Positions 23,315-34,477 of a DNA stretch of 64,000 nt are shown piece after piece. Below the pieces are notes generated by a model, which saw only the letters and a program-made list of their open reading frames with translations, did not search any database and was not told where the DNA came from. How positions within the stretch are numbered: the stretch's first letter is position 1; each line of letters starts with the position of its first letter. The position numbers and the translations under genes were made by a program. The DNA is taken from contig JAIWND010000038.1 in the NCBI GenBank assembly GCA_025330725.1, positions 166,240 through 230,239 on the forward strand, read 5' to 3'. The DNA comes from Chlamydoabsidia padenii. Its lineage: Eukaryota > Mucoromycota > Mucoromycetes > Mucorales > Cunninghamellaceae.

Positions 23315-24138
23315 GGTTCCCATACCCCAAATCTAGATACTTACAATGTGGCAGCCACTGCCCATACCATGGTAGGTTCCTGGTTTTTTTTATTCACCGT
23401 CATACGATGAGTCGTTCGACCATGTTCAATATTCCATTTGCGTACACTGCTATCTGATCCGCCTGATACAATGTAACTATCATCCGGTGCCCATGCAATC
23501 GATAAAATACGACCTATTAATATATACTGTTAATTATAGCTCTTTTTTTTTCTTTTTCTTTTTCTTTTTGTGTGGGTATTACCTTTTTGAGATTCAAAGT
23601 TACGTAGGTATTCCAGTTGATTATCAGAAATATCAAACAATCGAATACACCCATCTTCACAACCAGCCGCCAATCGAGTCCCGTTACTATTCACAGCCAA
23701 ACACCATACAGCACCACCATTAGAATCGACTGATTTCTATATTTTACAAATTAGTTTATTTAGTGTTTACGTTTTCTTGCTTCATGTGCTTTTTACCTTG
23801 GCTGTCAAAGTTTGAGCATCCCATTCCATGATATAAGAATTCAAACTGGAAGAGAATAATCGTGGTGATTGATCCAGTAATTGTTGTTGTGAATCGTCAT
23901 CGTCGTCTTCGTCCGTGAGTTTTGATTGATGAGCCCACACCAAACTTTCAATCGATTGACCATGACCACCAGGAAGGACTTTCTCTAACCGGTACTGATG
24001 TTGTGGATCCCATAGTTCGATATCACCATTGGCTCGTCCTACCGCTAAACGTGTCGCACCTACACTAGGAGGAGTGAAGGCTAAAGCATTAATCGTTGCT
24101 GGTTGATATTCTACAAATCGACACCGGTGAAGTTCCAT
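21565..24138 (-). CDS. UTP4: UTP4-like WD40 protein of the SSU processome
   Basis: A WD-repeat protein that fits UTP4 (human Cirhin), a member of the t-UTP/UtpA complex needed for rDNA transcription and early 18S rRNA processing in the nucleolus. The start MELHRCRFVEY is typical: UTP4 proteins begin with the conserved HRCRF. Then INALAFTPP, LAVGRANGDIELWDPQ and a string of WD40 blades follow (GCEDGCIRLFDI, IVSGGSDSSVRKWNIEHGRTTHRM, ISGDSLGNLMFWDSELGTMKQSIKAHGADILS). The C-terminal half holds a second propeller and a Lys-rich region (KSTKNQNKRKADDHH), ending FYFSSFNK. About nine exons. The recurrent motif lies about 100 bp upstream. The intron near 23286-23312 is dominated by a T run. Confidence 0.85.
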
Positions 24139-25239
24139 TTGTTTTAAAATGACAAGGAGGGGAAGAAGGAAAAAAAAAGACAAGTTTCGAAAAATTGACA
24201 CCAAGGAAAAAAAAAGCCACCGGAGCCCGCTTACTTTTTCAAATCCCGCAGCATGAAGCGTCGAGTTACTTTTTCATCAAGGATCGGTGAACGAAAAATC
24301 ACACAGGGTCCTTTGACTTTTTTTCAGTTTGCATGAAAGAGCATTGGGGATTCTTCCCCCACACAAAAAAACACATGTAGCAGCCATGCTAGTTTGGTTG
24401 GAATGAGAAGATGGCTGGTCCCCGAGAGGGATGCTGTCAACGCCAAGTTAAAAAGATCCATATCTCCACAGAATACTGTGAAGAATAATGGTCGAGTGGT
24501 GTACACTCCATACTTTAATACAATACCTCAAGAGATAAAAAAAAAAAAAAAAGACAAAGCCAACGAATACTATGAATGCTAAAAGTATGTCTATCCTTCA
24601 AGGCAGGGTTCCTGGAAATGCATGAATCGGCGTTTCAATAATGATGTCCCGACTGCAAGTTCGGATTTTTAAACCAAATATTGATTTGCATCTTGATTAA
24701 AGACGCTAGGATTCTGTTGGATATACATTGAGCTTTTCCACCTTTGAATAGAACGTAGTCTAAAGGGTACATGTCAAAATTACTTTTGACCAAAGGATTT
24801 TTGTATGCTAACGGAGTTCCAATATTCTTTCTTTTTCAGGTACATACATCGGTACTGATACAATCCGTATAATCGTATATTTTTGGCCATGTAAATATGA
24901 CTACACCGTCGGCTTGCATTACCATTTACTGCTAGTCTATTGTCGCCGTTACTATTGACATGTAGCATTGGAAGAACACAAATGATGACACATTTTCGGG
25001 TCTCGTAAAGGATGCATGAGTAAAGTCATATTCATGAAGGAAGAAGAATAATGCAAACGAGTTGTTTCTTCAAGGTTTTAAAGACACAAGATCGAATCAA
25101 GTTCTCTGAAGGATGGGAGGCCTTCAAGGAACAGACAGATCTGCTCTGCTAATGGTAGATTCTATCAGCATATGTCACTTTTCAGAGACCTGGAAACTCC
25201 GCTCGAACCCAAACAATTTCCCTTCACCCAGGTGCAAGT
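24139..25239. promoter_or_regulatory. UTP4 promoter and empty spacer
   Basis: A perfect recurrent motif plus partner, TTTTTCAAATCCCGC at 24235-24249 followed by GCATGAA at 24251-24257, sits about 100 bp upstream of the UTP4 ATG. A second degenerate site, TCGGCGTTTCAATA, lies near 24627, also next to GCATGAA. From 24300 to 25240 I see no supported gene, only short spurious frames. Confidence 0.5.
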
Positions 25240-25244
25240 GCCCA

Positions 25245-25473
25245 CGGAAGAGCTCAATGGTTAACAGATGTTGATGATTAAAATGACCATGTGAATACTA
25301 TGTCATATTTCCAGCATACGTTACCACAAAATCCAAGCGCCAAGACCCTTGTGTCTGTCAGTCCAAGCTTGCAATGACTTTTTACCTGTCCTTTGCGAAG
25401 ATTAGTTTATTTTTTCCAGGACGGGAAAAAACCTCATTTTCGAACGCCGAATACCGTGCGCCTAGCATTTCCC
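25245..25473 (+). mobile_element. MITE, copy 2, left end degraded
   Basis: The interior matches copy 1 (AACAGATG..TGATGATTAAA, CTTGTGTCTGTCAGTCCAAG). The right inverted end CCGTGCGCCTAGCATTTCCC lies at 25454-25473. The left end is shortened, leaving only CACGGAAGAGC, so no target duplication can be assigned. It lies downstream of the HSP90 gene. Confidence 0.7.
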
Positions 25474-25716
25474 AATCATTTACACACATAGAGGATCATC
25501 ATGTTTTTTTTGTTTGTTTGTTTTTATAAAAGTGGTTATTTTATTTAAGATGTAGAAAAAAAAATATACATTCAACAAACTTTTTAACGTGAGATATAAA
25601 GTTTCATAATGGGAGGGAAGATGGTAAATATAAAGAAAAATGATTCATACTATAAACTATACTATATGTAAATAAGAAGGGGAGGGGGGACAATGACTTT
25701 TTATATAAAAACTAAT

Positions 25717-27997
25717 TTAATCGACTTCTTCCATCTTGGAGGTTTCAGAAGATTCAGCAGCAGGAGCTTCTTCAATGACTTGATCGGCGATTTCATCTTC
25801 ATCAATAGACAAACCGAGAGCAATCATACGGTTGATACGCTTGGCAAAGTCAGAAGGATCATCCAAAGAGAACCCAGAGGTCAAGAGAGAAGTTTCATAC
25901 AACAAAGTGGTAAGATCCTTGACGGTACGATCACCAGCATCGGCTTGGACCTTGGTTTCGAGAGCCTTGACAATAGGATGAGCAGGGTTGAGTTCGAGAG
26001 TCTTCTTGGAAGCCATGTAAGCAGACATGGAGTTGTCACGGAGAGCTTGGGCCTTCATGATACGTTCCATGTTAGCGGACCAACCGAATTGACCAGTAGT
26101 GAGCACACAGGGAGAATCAGTCAACTTGTTGGACACCACGACCTTTTCCACCTTGTCACCAAGAATTTCCTTGACGGTCTTGCACAAGTCTTCATACTTC
26201 TTTTCTTCGTCTTCACGGGCCTTCTTTTCTTCTTCGTCTTCTTCGATTTCAACACCTTCCTTGGTGATGCAGACCAACTTCTTGTCGTCGAATTCCTTGA
26301 GTTGAGTGGTAGCGTATTCATCAATGGGGTCGGTCATCAAGAGCACTTCAATACCCTTCTTCTTGAATCCTTCCAAGAAGGGAGAGTTTTCCACCGAGGC
26401 ACGAGATTCACCAGTGATGTAGTAAATGTTCTTTTGCTTTTCGGGCATGCGGGTCACGTAATCCTTGAGAGAGGTCATTTCTTCACCAGATTTGGTAGAG
26501 TGATAACGGAGGAGATCGGCCAACTTGTTACGGTTTTGAGCATCTTCGTGGATACCGAGCTTGATGTTCTTGGAGAAGGCTTCGTAGAACTTGTCAAAGT
26601 TTTCCTTGTCTTCGGCGATTTCGGCAAACATGTCCAGACACTTCTTGACCAAGTTCTTGCGAATGACCTTGAGGATCTTGTTTTGTTGGAGCATTTCACG
26701 AGAGATGTTGAGAGGGAGATCTTCAGAGTCGACAACACCCTTGATGAAGCCAAGCCATTCGGGGATCAATTCGTCACAGTCGTCCATGATGAAGACACGG
26801 CGCACATAGAGCTTGATGTTGTTACGCTTCTTCTTACCTTCAAAGAGATCAAAGGGAGCACGCTTGGGGACAAAGAGGATGGCACGGAATTCCAATTGAC
26901 CTTCCACCGAGAAGTGCTTGACAGCCAAGTGATCTTCCCAGTCGTTGGTCAAGGTCTTGTAAAAGTTGGCATATTCGTCTTGCTTGATGTCTTCAGGGTT
27001 ACGGGTCCAGAGAGGCTTGGTCTTGTTGAGTTCTTCAATGTCGGTCACCTTTTCCTTGATGGTCTTCTTTTCTTTCTTGTCCTTCTTGTCATCTTCGTCA
27101 TCCACTTCTTCAATCTTGGGCTTGTCTTCACCTTCCTTGACTTCTTCGGCTTCGTCATCAGAGACTTCGACATCGACTTCCTTTTCAACGGTCAATTCGA
27201 TAGGGTAGGAGATGAATTCAGAGTGCTTCTTGACAATATCCTTGAGGCGCTTTTCTTCAAGATATTCAACCTATTAGAAAGAAAGAACGTCAGTATCATC
27301 ATTATCAACAACACCTTTTATCTAGTATATTAAAACTTACTTGATCTTCCTTCAAGTAGAGACGCATTTCAGTACCACGACCAAGAGAGGGGTTGACTTC
27401 ATCGCGAGTGATAGTGAAGGAACCACCGGCAGCAGATTCCCAGATGTATTGTTCATCATCATTGTGCTTGGTGATGACTTGGACCTTGTCAGCGACCAAG
27501 TAGGCAGAGTAGAAACCAACACCGAATTGACCAATCATAGAGATATCAGCACCAGAGGAGAGAGCTTCCATGAAAGACTTGGTACCAGACTTGGCAATAG
27601 TACCCAAGTTGTTAACCAAATCAGCCTTGGTCATACCAATACCAGAATCACGGAGGATCAACACATTGTTTTCACGGTCGGGAGTGATACGGATAAACAA
27701 GTTCTTTTCAGAGTCCAACACAGAGGGGTCAGTCAAGGATTGGTAACGAATCTTGTCCAAAGCATCAGAAGAGTTGGAGATCAATTCACGCAAGAAAATT
27801 TCCTATAAAAAAAAGTGTATAAGTTCATCTGTTTTTTTTTCCATGACCTTCCATTCCCCCCCCCTTATTTAACACGCTCTTTCTTTGACACGTTGCCTTT
27901 TTGTACTTACCTTGTTAGAATAGAAGGTGTTGATGATCAAGCTCATCAACTGAGAAATTTCAGCTTGGAAGGAGAAGGTTTCGGTTTCGCCAGACAT
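25717..27997 (-). CDS. HSP90: Cytosolic heat-shock protein HSP90
   Basis: An ATP-dependent chaperone that matures kinases, receptors and other clients. Three exons: 27911-27997, about 27350-27802 and 25717-27271. Hallmarks in order: [43 protein letters not shown], the ATP-lid region [15 protein letters not shown] and [17 protein letters not shown], the charged linker (about residues 215-265, Lys/Glu/Asp-rich), [39 protein letters not shown], and the C-terminal TPR-docking pentapeptide MEEVD. The length of about 700 residues is normal. Codon choice is strongly biased to C-ending codons (TTC, AAG, GTC), unlike most neighbours, as expected for a highly expressed gene. No clear run of heat-shock elements (alternating nGAAn) was found upstream. 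Confidence 0.98.
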
Positions 27998-28802
27998 GAT
28001 GGTTTATTAAGAAAAAGTAGTTAATAAAAGATGAAGAGAAAAAGAAAAAAGAAAGAGAAAAATAACAACGTAACATGGTTTATTTAAAAAGAGAAAAATA
28101 TTTCATATCCCGCCACTCAGAAAGCGTCACACGCTTGCTTCCAGCACCTTCTTTACAAATTCGGAAACAGCATGAACTTGCCAGAAAGATCCATTCGATC
28201 GGGAGGTGGTTTTATCATTCTTTTTCTCTTTTTCTTTTCCATATGATCAACTTACCCCCCTCCATTCCTCGATTCATTGCCTCGGTACATTTTTCTTTTG
28301 ACTGAATGGAAGCAGGGGGTGAGTGGAGCGTTCGCATGAATGCGGGATTTCAAAAATCCGCTATAGTTGTCAAGGATCTCTTTGAATAGATCATGTCTGA
28401 ATAAAGAAAGTTTCTTTTTTCACTTGGTTTGGAGCCATTTTTGACAAAATCCATAATAAATCCTCAAATGGCCCCTCCTGGAATACCGGCGGTTTATAAA
28501 AAAAAAAACACCATCTGATCTTTTTTCCAAACCAAGCACTTGTCTGCCGCGGTTGACCCTAGTTGTACAAAAAGGAGGCGTTTGTAGATGACGCCTGGTA
28601 ACACAACAAAGTGACGATGTGTCAAGGCTTTCTCTCTGTCTGTACCTGGGACTAGCGGGTTTTGAAAGCAACTGGGAGTGTGAGGAAAAAAAAAATCTCA
28701 CTTTTTTTTATTTGGTACCAAACATAAAAAGGCGGGTCTTTTTTTTTTTTTTTCATTCTTTCCTTCTTTTTTTTTTTTCTTCATATTTCCAATATATACC
28801 CA
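27998..28802. promoter_or_regulatory. Bidirectional promoter, HSP90 / four-helix protein
   Basis: Three copies of the recurrent element lie here. TTTCATATCCCGCC at 28101-28114 is about 105 bp from the HSP90 ATG. A palindromic version, GCGGGATTTCAAAAATCCGC at 28342-28361, is preceded by GCATGAA at 28334-28340. AGCGGGTTTTGAAAGC at 28654-28669 is about 135 bp from the plus-strand ATG. T-rich tracts (28740-28790) precede the plus gene. Confidence 0.6.
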
Positions 28803-29558
28803 ATGTCTAATACCTGTATTCATCATCGACCTATGCCTACCTCGTTAGGTTTATCCATGGGCTTCCTTGGCGTGGTTGGTCTTGTGGTCTCCTTGTTATC
28901 ATTAGTACCCATCAATATTTACAATATCTACTTGGCCATATCCACTATTCTAATGCTTCTCAGTCGAACGGATGACTCGCTGGTTTATCTTGTCTTTTTA
29001 ATTGGCTCTGCGGTATCGTCCTTCATTACCACTGGTTTGATCCTCATTATCAGTTTAGTCAAATCCACAACAAGACTGCACGACGATATGGAAGCAACAA
29101 CAACAACAACAACAACAAATAGGAAAGACAATAGTTGTGTTTGGCAAAGTCGGTTGGCTTGTTTGGTTATAATCAGTCAAATCAGTTGGGCCATCTTTGG
29201 TAAGTAGAGAAAGAAAAACGGAGGAATTACAGAAAGGGTAGATGACTAAACAGACTTTTTTTTTTTTTTTTTCTTTGGTATAGGTACTCATCTGGTATGG
29301 TTTGTAAAGTTGGAGATGACTCAGGTCGTTGCGTCAACGACTTTATCAGTTTGGATTCTTTGGTTAAACTATGGTGTGTTGATCTTATTCTCCTTTGTGT
29401 TATTCTGTGCCTCCTTCTTTATCATTATTGGTACATCATATAACAACAACAACAACAATGACGGTGATAGTATGGGGGGAAATAGTGTGGGGGAAATGCA
29501 TCAACAAGAAACCACCCCTTTACTAAACAAATCAAACTACCATCATCATACTAATTGA
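28803..29558 (+). CDS. Four-helix membrane protein, unknown function
   Basis: Not recognised. Two exons, 28803-29199 and 29284-29558, joined at GTAAGT/TATAG; about 223 residues. Hydrophobic segments: LGLSMGFLGVVGLVVSLLSL, the IYNIYLAISTILMLL region, LVYLVFLIGSAVSSFITTGLILIISL, LACLVIISQISWAIFGTHLVW and TLSVWILWLNYGVLILFSFVLFCASFFIII, so four or five helices. A Thr run (ACA/ACAAC repeat, 29095-29117) lies in a loop and an Asn run (AAC repeat, 29444-29458) in the tail. The C-terminus carries ETTPLLNK, an acidic-dileucine-like signal of the kind that sends proteins to vacuoles or endosomes. That location is inferred from the motif only. Confidence 0.7.
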
Positions 29559-30105
29559 ACACACACACACACACACCTACTATCTGACTGCATATACATA
29601 TTTATTATATTACTAGTTTATTTATTTATACATTACTATACTCTTCTTCTTTTATATTTGCCCTTGTACCATTTGAACCTTTTATCTCTTCTTTCTGTTA
29701 TCAATATGTTTATACCCCTCCCCCATTCTTATTTATTCCTTATTATACACACATACATCAATAAAACAAAAAAAAAACTTTTTTTATATACATATAAAGT
29801 GTAGCCGGTGACTTTTTTTTAAGATTCATGCAGTGTGGTCGAATGGCATTCAATAAATGAAACACGATACACAGTGGTTAATCCCCGATCCTCACTTCCA
29901 CATTTCTACATTTTGTCCAATAAAACTTGTTTGTTTGAATACTCTATAGTGCTCACGTGTGGAAAGCTTCTTTGCAATATACACTTTGGTCAAGTGGTGT
30001 AAAAAAAAAAAAGACGGTGATTAAATATTCATTCGCCGCACTCAAAGAGAGAGAGAGAAAAAAATAAAAAGACCTTTCTTTACCTCTTTTTTGTTTTTTC
30101 AATTC
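29559..30105. other. 3' flank and leader, (AC)n microsatellite
   Basis: An (AC)n repeat lies at 29560-29576. A/T-rich 3' DNA with an AATAAA-like signal near 29760 follows. The promoter side of the gene at 30106 has a purine tract (30001-30070) and a CT-rich leader. The nearest motif resemblance, CATTCGCCGCACTC near 30031, is weak. Confidence 0.45.
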
Positions 30106-31443
30106 ATGACACATCACAACTTTGAACAAGCTGAAAAAGAAAATGAATTGGTGGAGGATATTGACACTTTGCGGATGCTTTTGATTGATAAAGAACGGGA
30201 ACGACAAAGTTTAGCCAATGATCTCGATGTGGCTGCTCGATTAGGTCTAGTGATATCCGAAACAAACGAAGCGCTTCATGTCAAGGTATTATTGAACAAG
30301 GTAAAGTGGTGTTATAAACTCACCTTCTTCAACAGTTAGCCAGGGCACAACAAGAAAATCAAGCACTTCAACAAGCCATGACTCGAAATACACCTCGGGA
30401 ACGATTAACACAAGAGCTGAATCAGGCACGAGCGGATCTGGACAAGCTTCGACTGGAGATGGATGGCATGGCAAATCAGTTGGTTGATATGACAACAGAA
30501 ATAGTAAGTGGCATATTAGCTTGAAACTAGACTGATATTAGTGTGTAGGTGAAATCAAGATCACGGATCGGTACCTATGCTAAAAGACTGGCTGATGTCG
30601 AACACAAACTAACCATCACTCGGGATATGAATCATCAATTACAAACCTTATTGGAACGAACTCTTTTATCGCAACAACAATCCACCTCGACAACATCTCT
30701 ACTCGTCAAAAATTTACAAAATGATCTCATCAAGGTAAAGCAAGTAAAAATAAAGGGGGGGACTTGTAATTGACTCATGCTTTTCATTAGGTGATTGCAG
30801 AAAATGATCAATTAAAACATCGAATTATGGAATTAGAACATCAACAAATGGAAGGGGAAGATCGATTATCGACTATGGCTTCCCAAGCACACGATTATGC
30901 CACCTTGTTGGAACAAGCACAAAACACAATCCATCAACTAAATCAACCGCGATTAGAATCTGATGAAGATGACCTCTCCACATTATCTTCTTCCACCACC
31001 ACAGGATACAATGACATGGCAAAGGTAAAAAAAAAAAGGGGGGGGTGGATGATAAACAAGATTAATCAAGGATGTTATAGGGTACGGTTTTCTCTGTGGA
31101 ATTTAGACAAGAAATGCAAAAAGAAATCGAACGCAATCTGTTACTACGAAACGATCTCAAACACCGGATCATTACTGTAGATCAATCGGTCGAGAAGAAG
31201 GGAAAAGGACTTGAAGCATTATTGGCCAACTCTTCCAGACGACGTTATTCGAATCATCAACAAAACACCACCATGCTCCGATCACCTATCTCTGCTTTAC
31301 GACCAGCGACTTTTTTGACAGGGTTTAAGGATGAACCCTCTTGGAGTCAGTTTAAACGTCCTACTCGGCACCATGATCCTAATGAACCAAGTATCAGTAC
31401 CAGATTCTTCCATCGACTGGCCTCACGGTTTGATGAATCTTAG
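30106..31443 (+). CDS. Coiled-coil protein, paralogue of the gene at 649-2000
   Basis: Function not recognised. Five exons (30106-30285, 30336-30503, 30549-30734, 30791-31024, 31081-31443) give 376 residues in one consistent frame. Almost all of residues 1-270 are heptad-like (EKENELVEDIDTLRMLL, LNQARADLDKLRLEMDGMANQL, LADVEHKLTITRDMNHQLQ, LKHRIMELEHQQME), predicting a long coiled coil. The C-terminal ~90 residues are basic and Ser/Arg-rich (RRRYSNHQQN, FHRLASRFDES). It shares segment order and short motifs with the minus-strand gene at 649-2000, and the conserved DYATLLEQAQNTIHQL lies at the same relative place. Introns 3 and 4 have a G run shortly after the donor. No nuclear, membrane or enzymatic motif is evident. 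Confidence 0.78.
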
Positions 31444-32011
31444 GATAGACATACATATATATTAATACTCTCTTTTATATAACTTCTTCCCCTTTTCCCT
31501 TTTTTTTAATTCTTGTATATTCCCACCTGTAGAAATAAATAGTCATTGTCATCATAATAAAACAGTTTTACTTACTTTATATCAATTATCATTATCTAAA
31601 AAAGAGATGTTGTTGTTGTTGGTTTTACAAAATAGTCTTACTCCACCTCGATCTCTTTTTTTAATGTCGATGTTGTTCATTTTACATATATAGACTACTT
31701 ATATGGCATCCTATGCATGAAAAAGAAAAGAAAAAAAAAAAAACTAAGCTGTTTTGATCATAAATCCCAAACAAGGGAACCTGTTTTGCTGTTTTTAAAT
31801 TCCGCCCTTCCACAAAATGACATTCTTATTTAATGTATTTGATTTTCATAGGATATCTTCATGATGTAGTTAATTGCTATATCTCTCTAACACCCAGAAG
31901 GTCAATTATATTACCAAGACATATATATATATATATATATTTATTAGAGAAGGATTCAGTACAAGAGATAAAAATAAAAACTATACATTACACGCTACTA
32001 AACTAAAACTA
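31444..32011. other. Convergent 3' region, AT microsatellite
   Basis: Both neighbours end here. It contains T runs, an (AT)n tract at ~31920-31940 and a degenerate TTTAAATTCCGCCC near 31795-31808. No gene is supported. Confidence 0.45.
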
Positions 32012-33877
32012 TTACCAAGTGGAAGACCAAGCACGGTATCGACGACAATAGGCCACACAACGTCTCCATACAGCCAACCAATCCACCATCACTGGACTAC
32101 ACACCAATAACCCAATCGAGAATAACACCATTAAAGTTTCAAATCCTTGATTCGACATGATATAACCTGCAAAGACTGGGCCAATAAACATTCCAGACGC
32201 GTAGGCCATATTGTAAAGTGCATACACTATATAATAGCAAAGAGTCAATCATCCATTTGCAGTTTTATGTTTTTGATTTACCTTGTGCATAAGCATCACC
32301 ACCCTAATGAGAAAGAGAGAGAGTTAAAAAAAAAAAAAAGGAAATTATGCCGATAAGATCGATGTGTTACCATATCACTAACGATCTCACCCATTTCGGG
32401 TAAGACGGGTGTTAATGTCACGGGACTGGACAGACCAAATAACATCAAAGGAGGAATAATCATGTAAACCGAGCTGAAGCGAAGAGCCACCAAGGGAGAA
32501 ACAACAGCCATCATGACCATGCCAGTGGAGCTGATCACTTGACGCCCAATCTAACAAAAAAAAAGAGGGTGGTGAGAAGATCAGTTCTCTTTTTCTTTTT
32601 CTTTTTCACACGTTGACCATTTCTTACCGTATCTGACAAATGACCAATAAGAGGAGCCAAGAAGGCAGGGACAACCATTGTAACGAAAATAACTATAAGC
32701 CAAATAAAAAGAATGAGTATCATTTTACACCCCTCCCCCTTTACTTACATCCAATAGTCGAGGCAGAGCAACCATAGGTCTCTTGTAAATGGACAGGTAA
32801 AGCAGGTTCGATTCCAGAAAAGACAGAGGCACTAACGACAACACAAAGCACACAAGACAAGATCCGCCAATGGTGTAACAAGGACCACATGGTGATATGA
32901 TGTTCCTTTTGTTCAGTCTGTTGAGATTGTTTGACGGCAAGAGATGGATCTTCAATAGCAGCAAACACCGCCGAAGGTGTGGTGGTATAATTAGTAGTCG
33001 TGGACATGGTAGAATGGATACTACTATAACAGCTAAGACCATCGTCTTCAGGTAATAAAAAGGAAGCTGCTTCATCCACATGTTGCCGAGCTTCTTCTTG
33101 TTTGAGTTGTTTCGCCAACACCAGAGGTTCTTCAATCCATACCACCGCTAAAAAGTTGAGCACGGCAAACCCAGCACAAAAGTGGAAAGGCGCACCAAAT
33201 CCACCATACTCATATAATAATCCACCGATCGCAGGGCCCACTGCAAATCCTACAGTATGTGCCGTCATCACACTGCCCATGACCATACCGAGTCGTTTGG
33301 TAGGAAAGACATCGGCCAACATGCCTAGCCCAATCGTCCAACTAGCTCCACCCGCTACACCTTGAGCCACACGCGCTAGTACCAACAGAACATACGAATC
33401 CGCTACGGCAAATGCCATGGTGGAAACACCCAGTCCTATCATACCCACCATAGTGGGATACCGTCGGTTCTGATATCGATCTGATAAAATAGCAAATACA
33501 GGGGTCGCAAGTAATAATCCAAATGCTATGTACGTAATCATCATTTAGTCATTGATTCATAGAGTAGAGCATTTTTATCATTCTCTTGAATTACCGTAAC
33601 AGCCAAATAAGAAACCGACCATGGTGGAATCCCCATGAAGACGATCAATCACCAACATTGGTAAACAAGGAATCACTACACCATAAACCAGCATATCACT
33701 ATTTTTTCAAAAAAAAAAAAAAAGAGTTGGTATTTTATTAAAGTGTCAAGGATCTACTTGCGTGAATAAGGTCAATGCTACTACACAAGCAATCCCAAGT
33801 CGAGATTGACGTGCTCTTTGCCACCATGATTTGTTGTTGTAAGGATCGATAGAATTATACTGATTGTTAATGACCAT
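32012..33877 (-). CDS. MFS transporter, DHA1 drug:proton antiporter-like
   Basis: A twelve-helix major facilitator; substrate unknown. The start MVINNQYNSIDPYNN leads into helix 1 (GIACVVALTLFTQ). The second part shows the MFS signature between helices 2 and 3 (ILSDRYQNRRYPTMVGMIG, like G-x-x-x-D-R-x-G-R-R) and the antiporter motif C region, VAGGASWTIGLGMLADVFPTKRLG and TVGFAVGPAIGGLLYEYGGFGAPF. A long central loop (Ser/Thr- and Gln-rich, about residues 230-300) precedes helix 7. The last exons hold SPVTLTPVLPEMGEIVSDM and ALYNMAYASGMFIGPVFAGYIM. About six exons. It resembles vesicular-amine-type and fungal DHA1 carriers; the exact subfamily is uncertain. Confidence 0.82.
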
Positions 33878-34477
33878 TTCAGTAATGAAAAAGAAGATTA
33901 AAAAAAAGTAGTGAGAAGGAAAAGAAGGAGGGAAATTCAAAAAAGGTGTTTTTAAAAGATTTTTATAATTAAGGTTCGAAATCAGCTAAAAGATTGGAAC
34001 GGGATGAGAGACGACCCCTTCATATCACGGGATACATAAAGCATGTATCTTTAAGGATAACCCTATATCAGTTTACGGATAAAACTTGATAACACCGTTT
34101 TTGGGGGAAAAAGGGTTAAAACATGATGCACTAGATATGAGAAATCGTGTGTGTAGATAACTATTGTTTTTTTCTTTTGTATTCGTAATTTATCTGTTTC
34201 ATTGTCTATTTCATATAAACATTACATAGATATATAAGCAGGATATATCTCTGAATGACATATGGGGAGGAAATTGAAAATAACTCCAAGGGATAGCAAG
34301 GTTCACACCCTTTTTTTTTTCTGCCCACCAAAAAGAAAGTTGGACCAATAGGAACAGCACCCACTTTTTTTGGATCACGAGTGAGGTCGGCATGTGAATC
34401 GAGACCATCATTTTATATGCCAACTCTTATTTTTAAACAGCGCCACTACATTACAACTTTTTTATTACTATTTCTCT
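33878..34477. promoter_or_regulatory. Spacer upstream of the MFS gene
   Basis: Promoter of the minus-strand transporter and 3' flank of the Sel1 gene. AT-rich, with no clear copy of the recurrent motif and no supported gene. The minus-strand frame at 34211-34423 is not recognisable. Confidence 0.4.

Noticed and set aside
25693..27333. Long plus-strand open frame of 546 codons
   Set aside because: It is the antisense shadow of HSP90, created by strong codon bias; the minus strand encodes an unmistakable HSP90.
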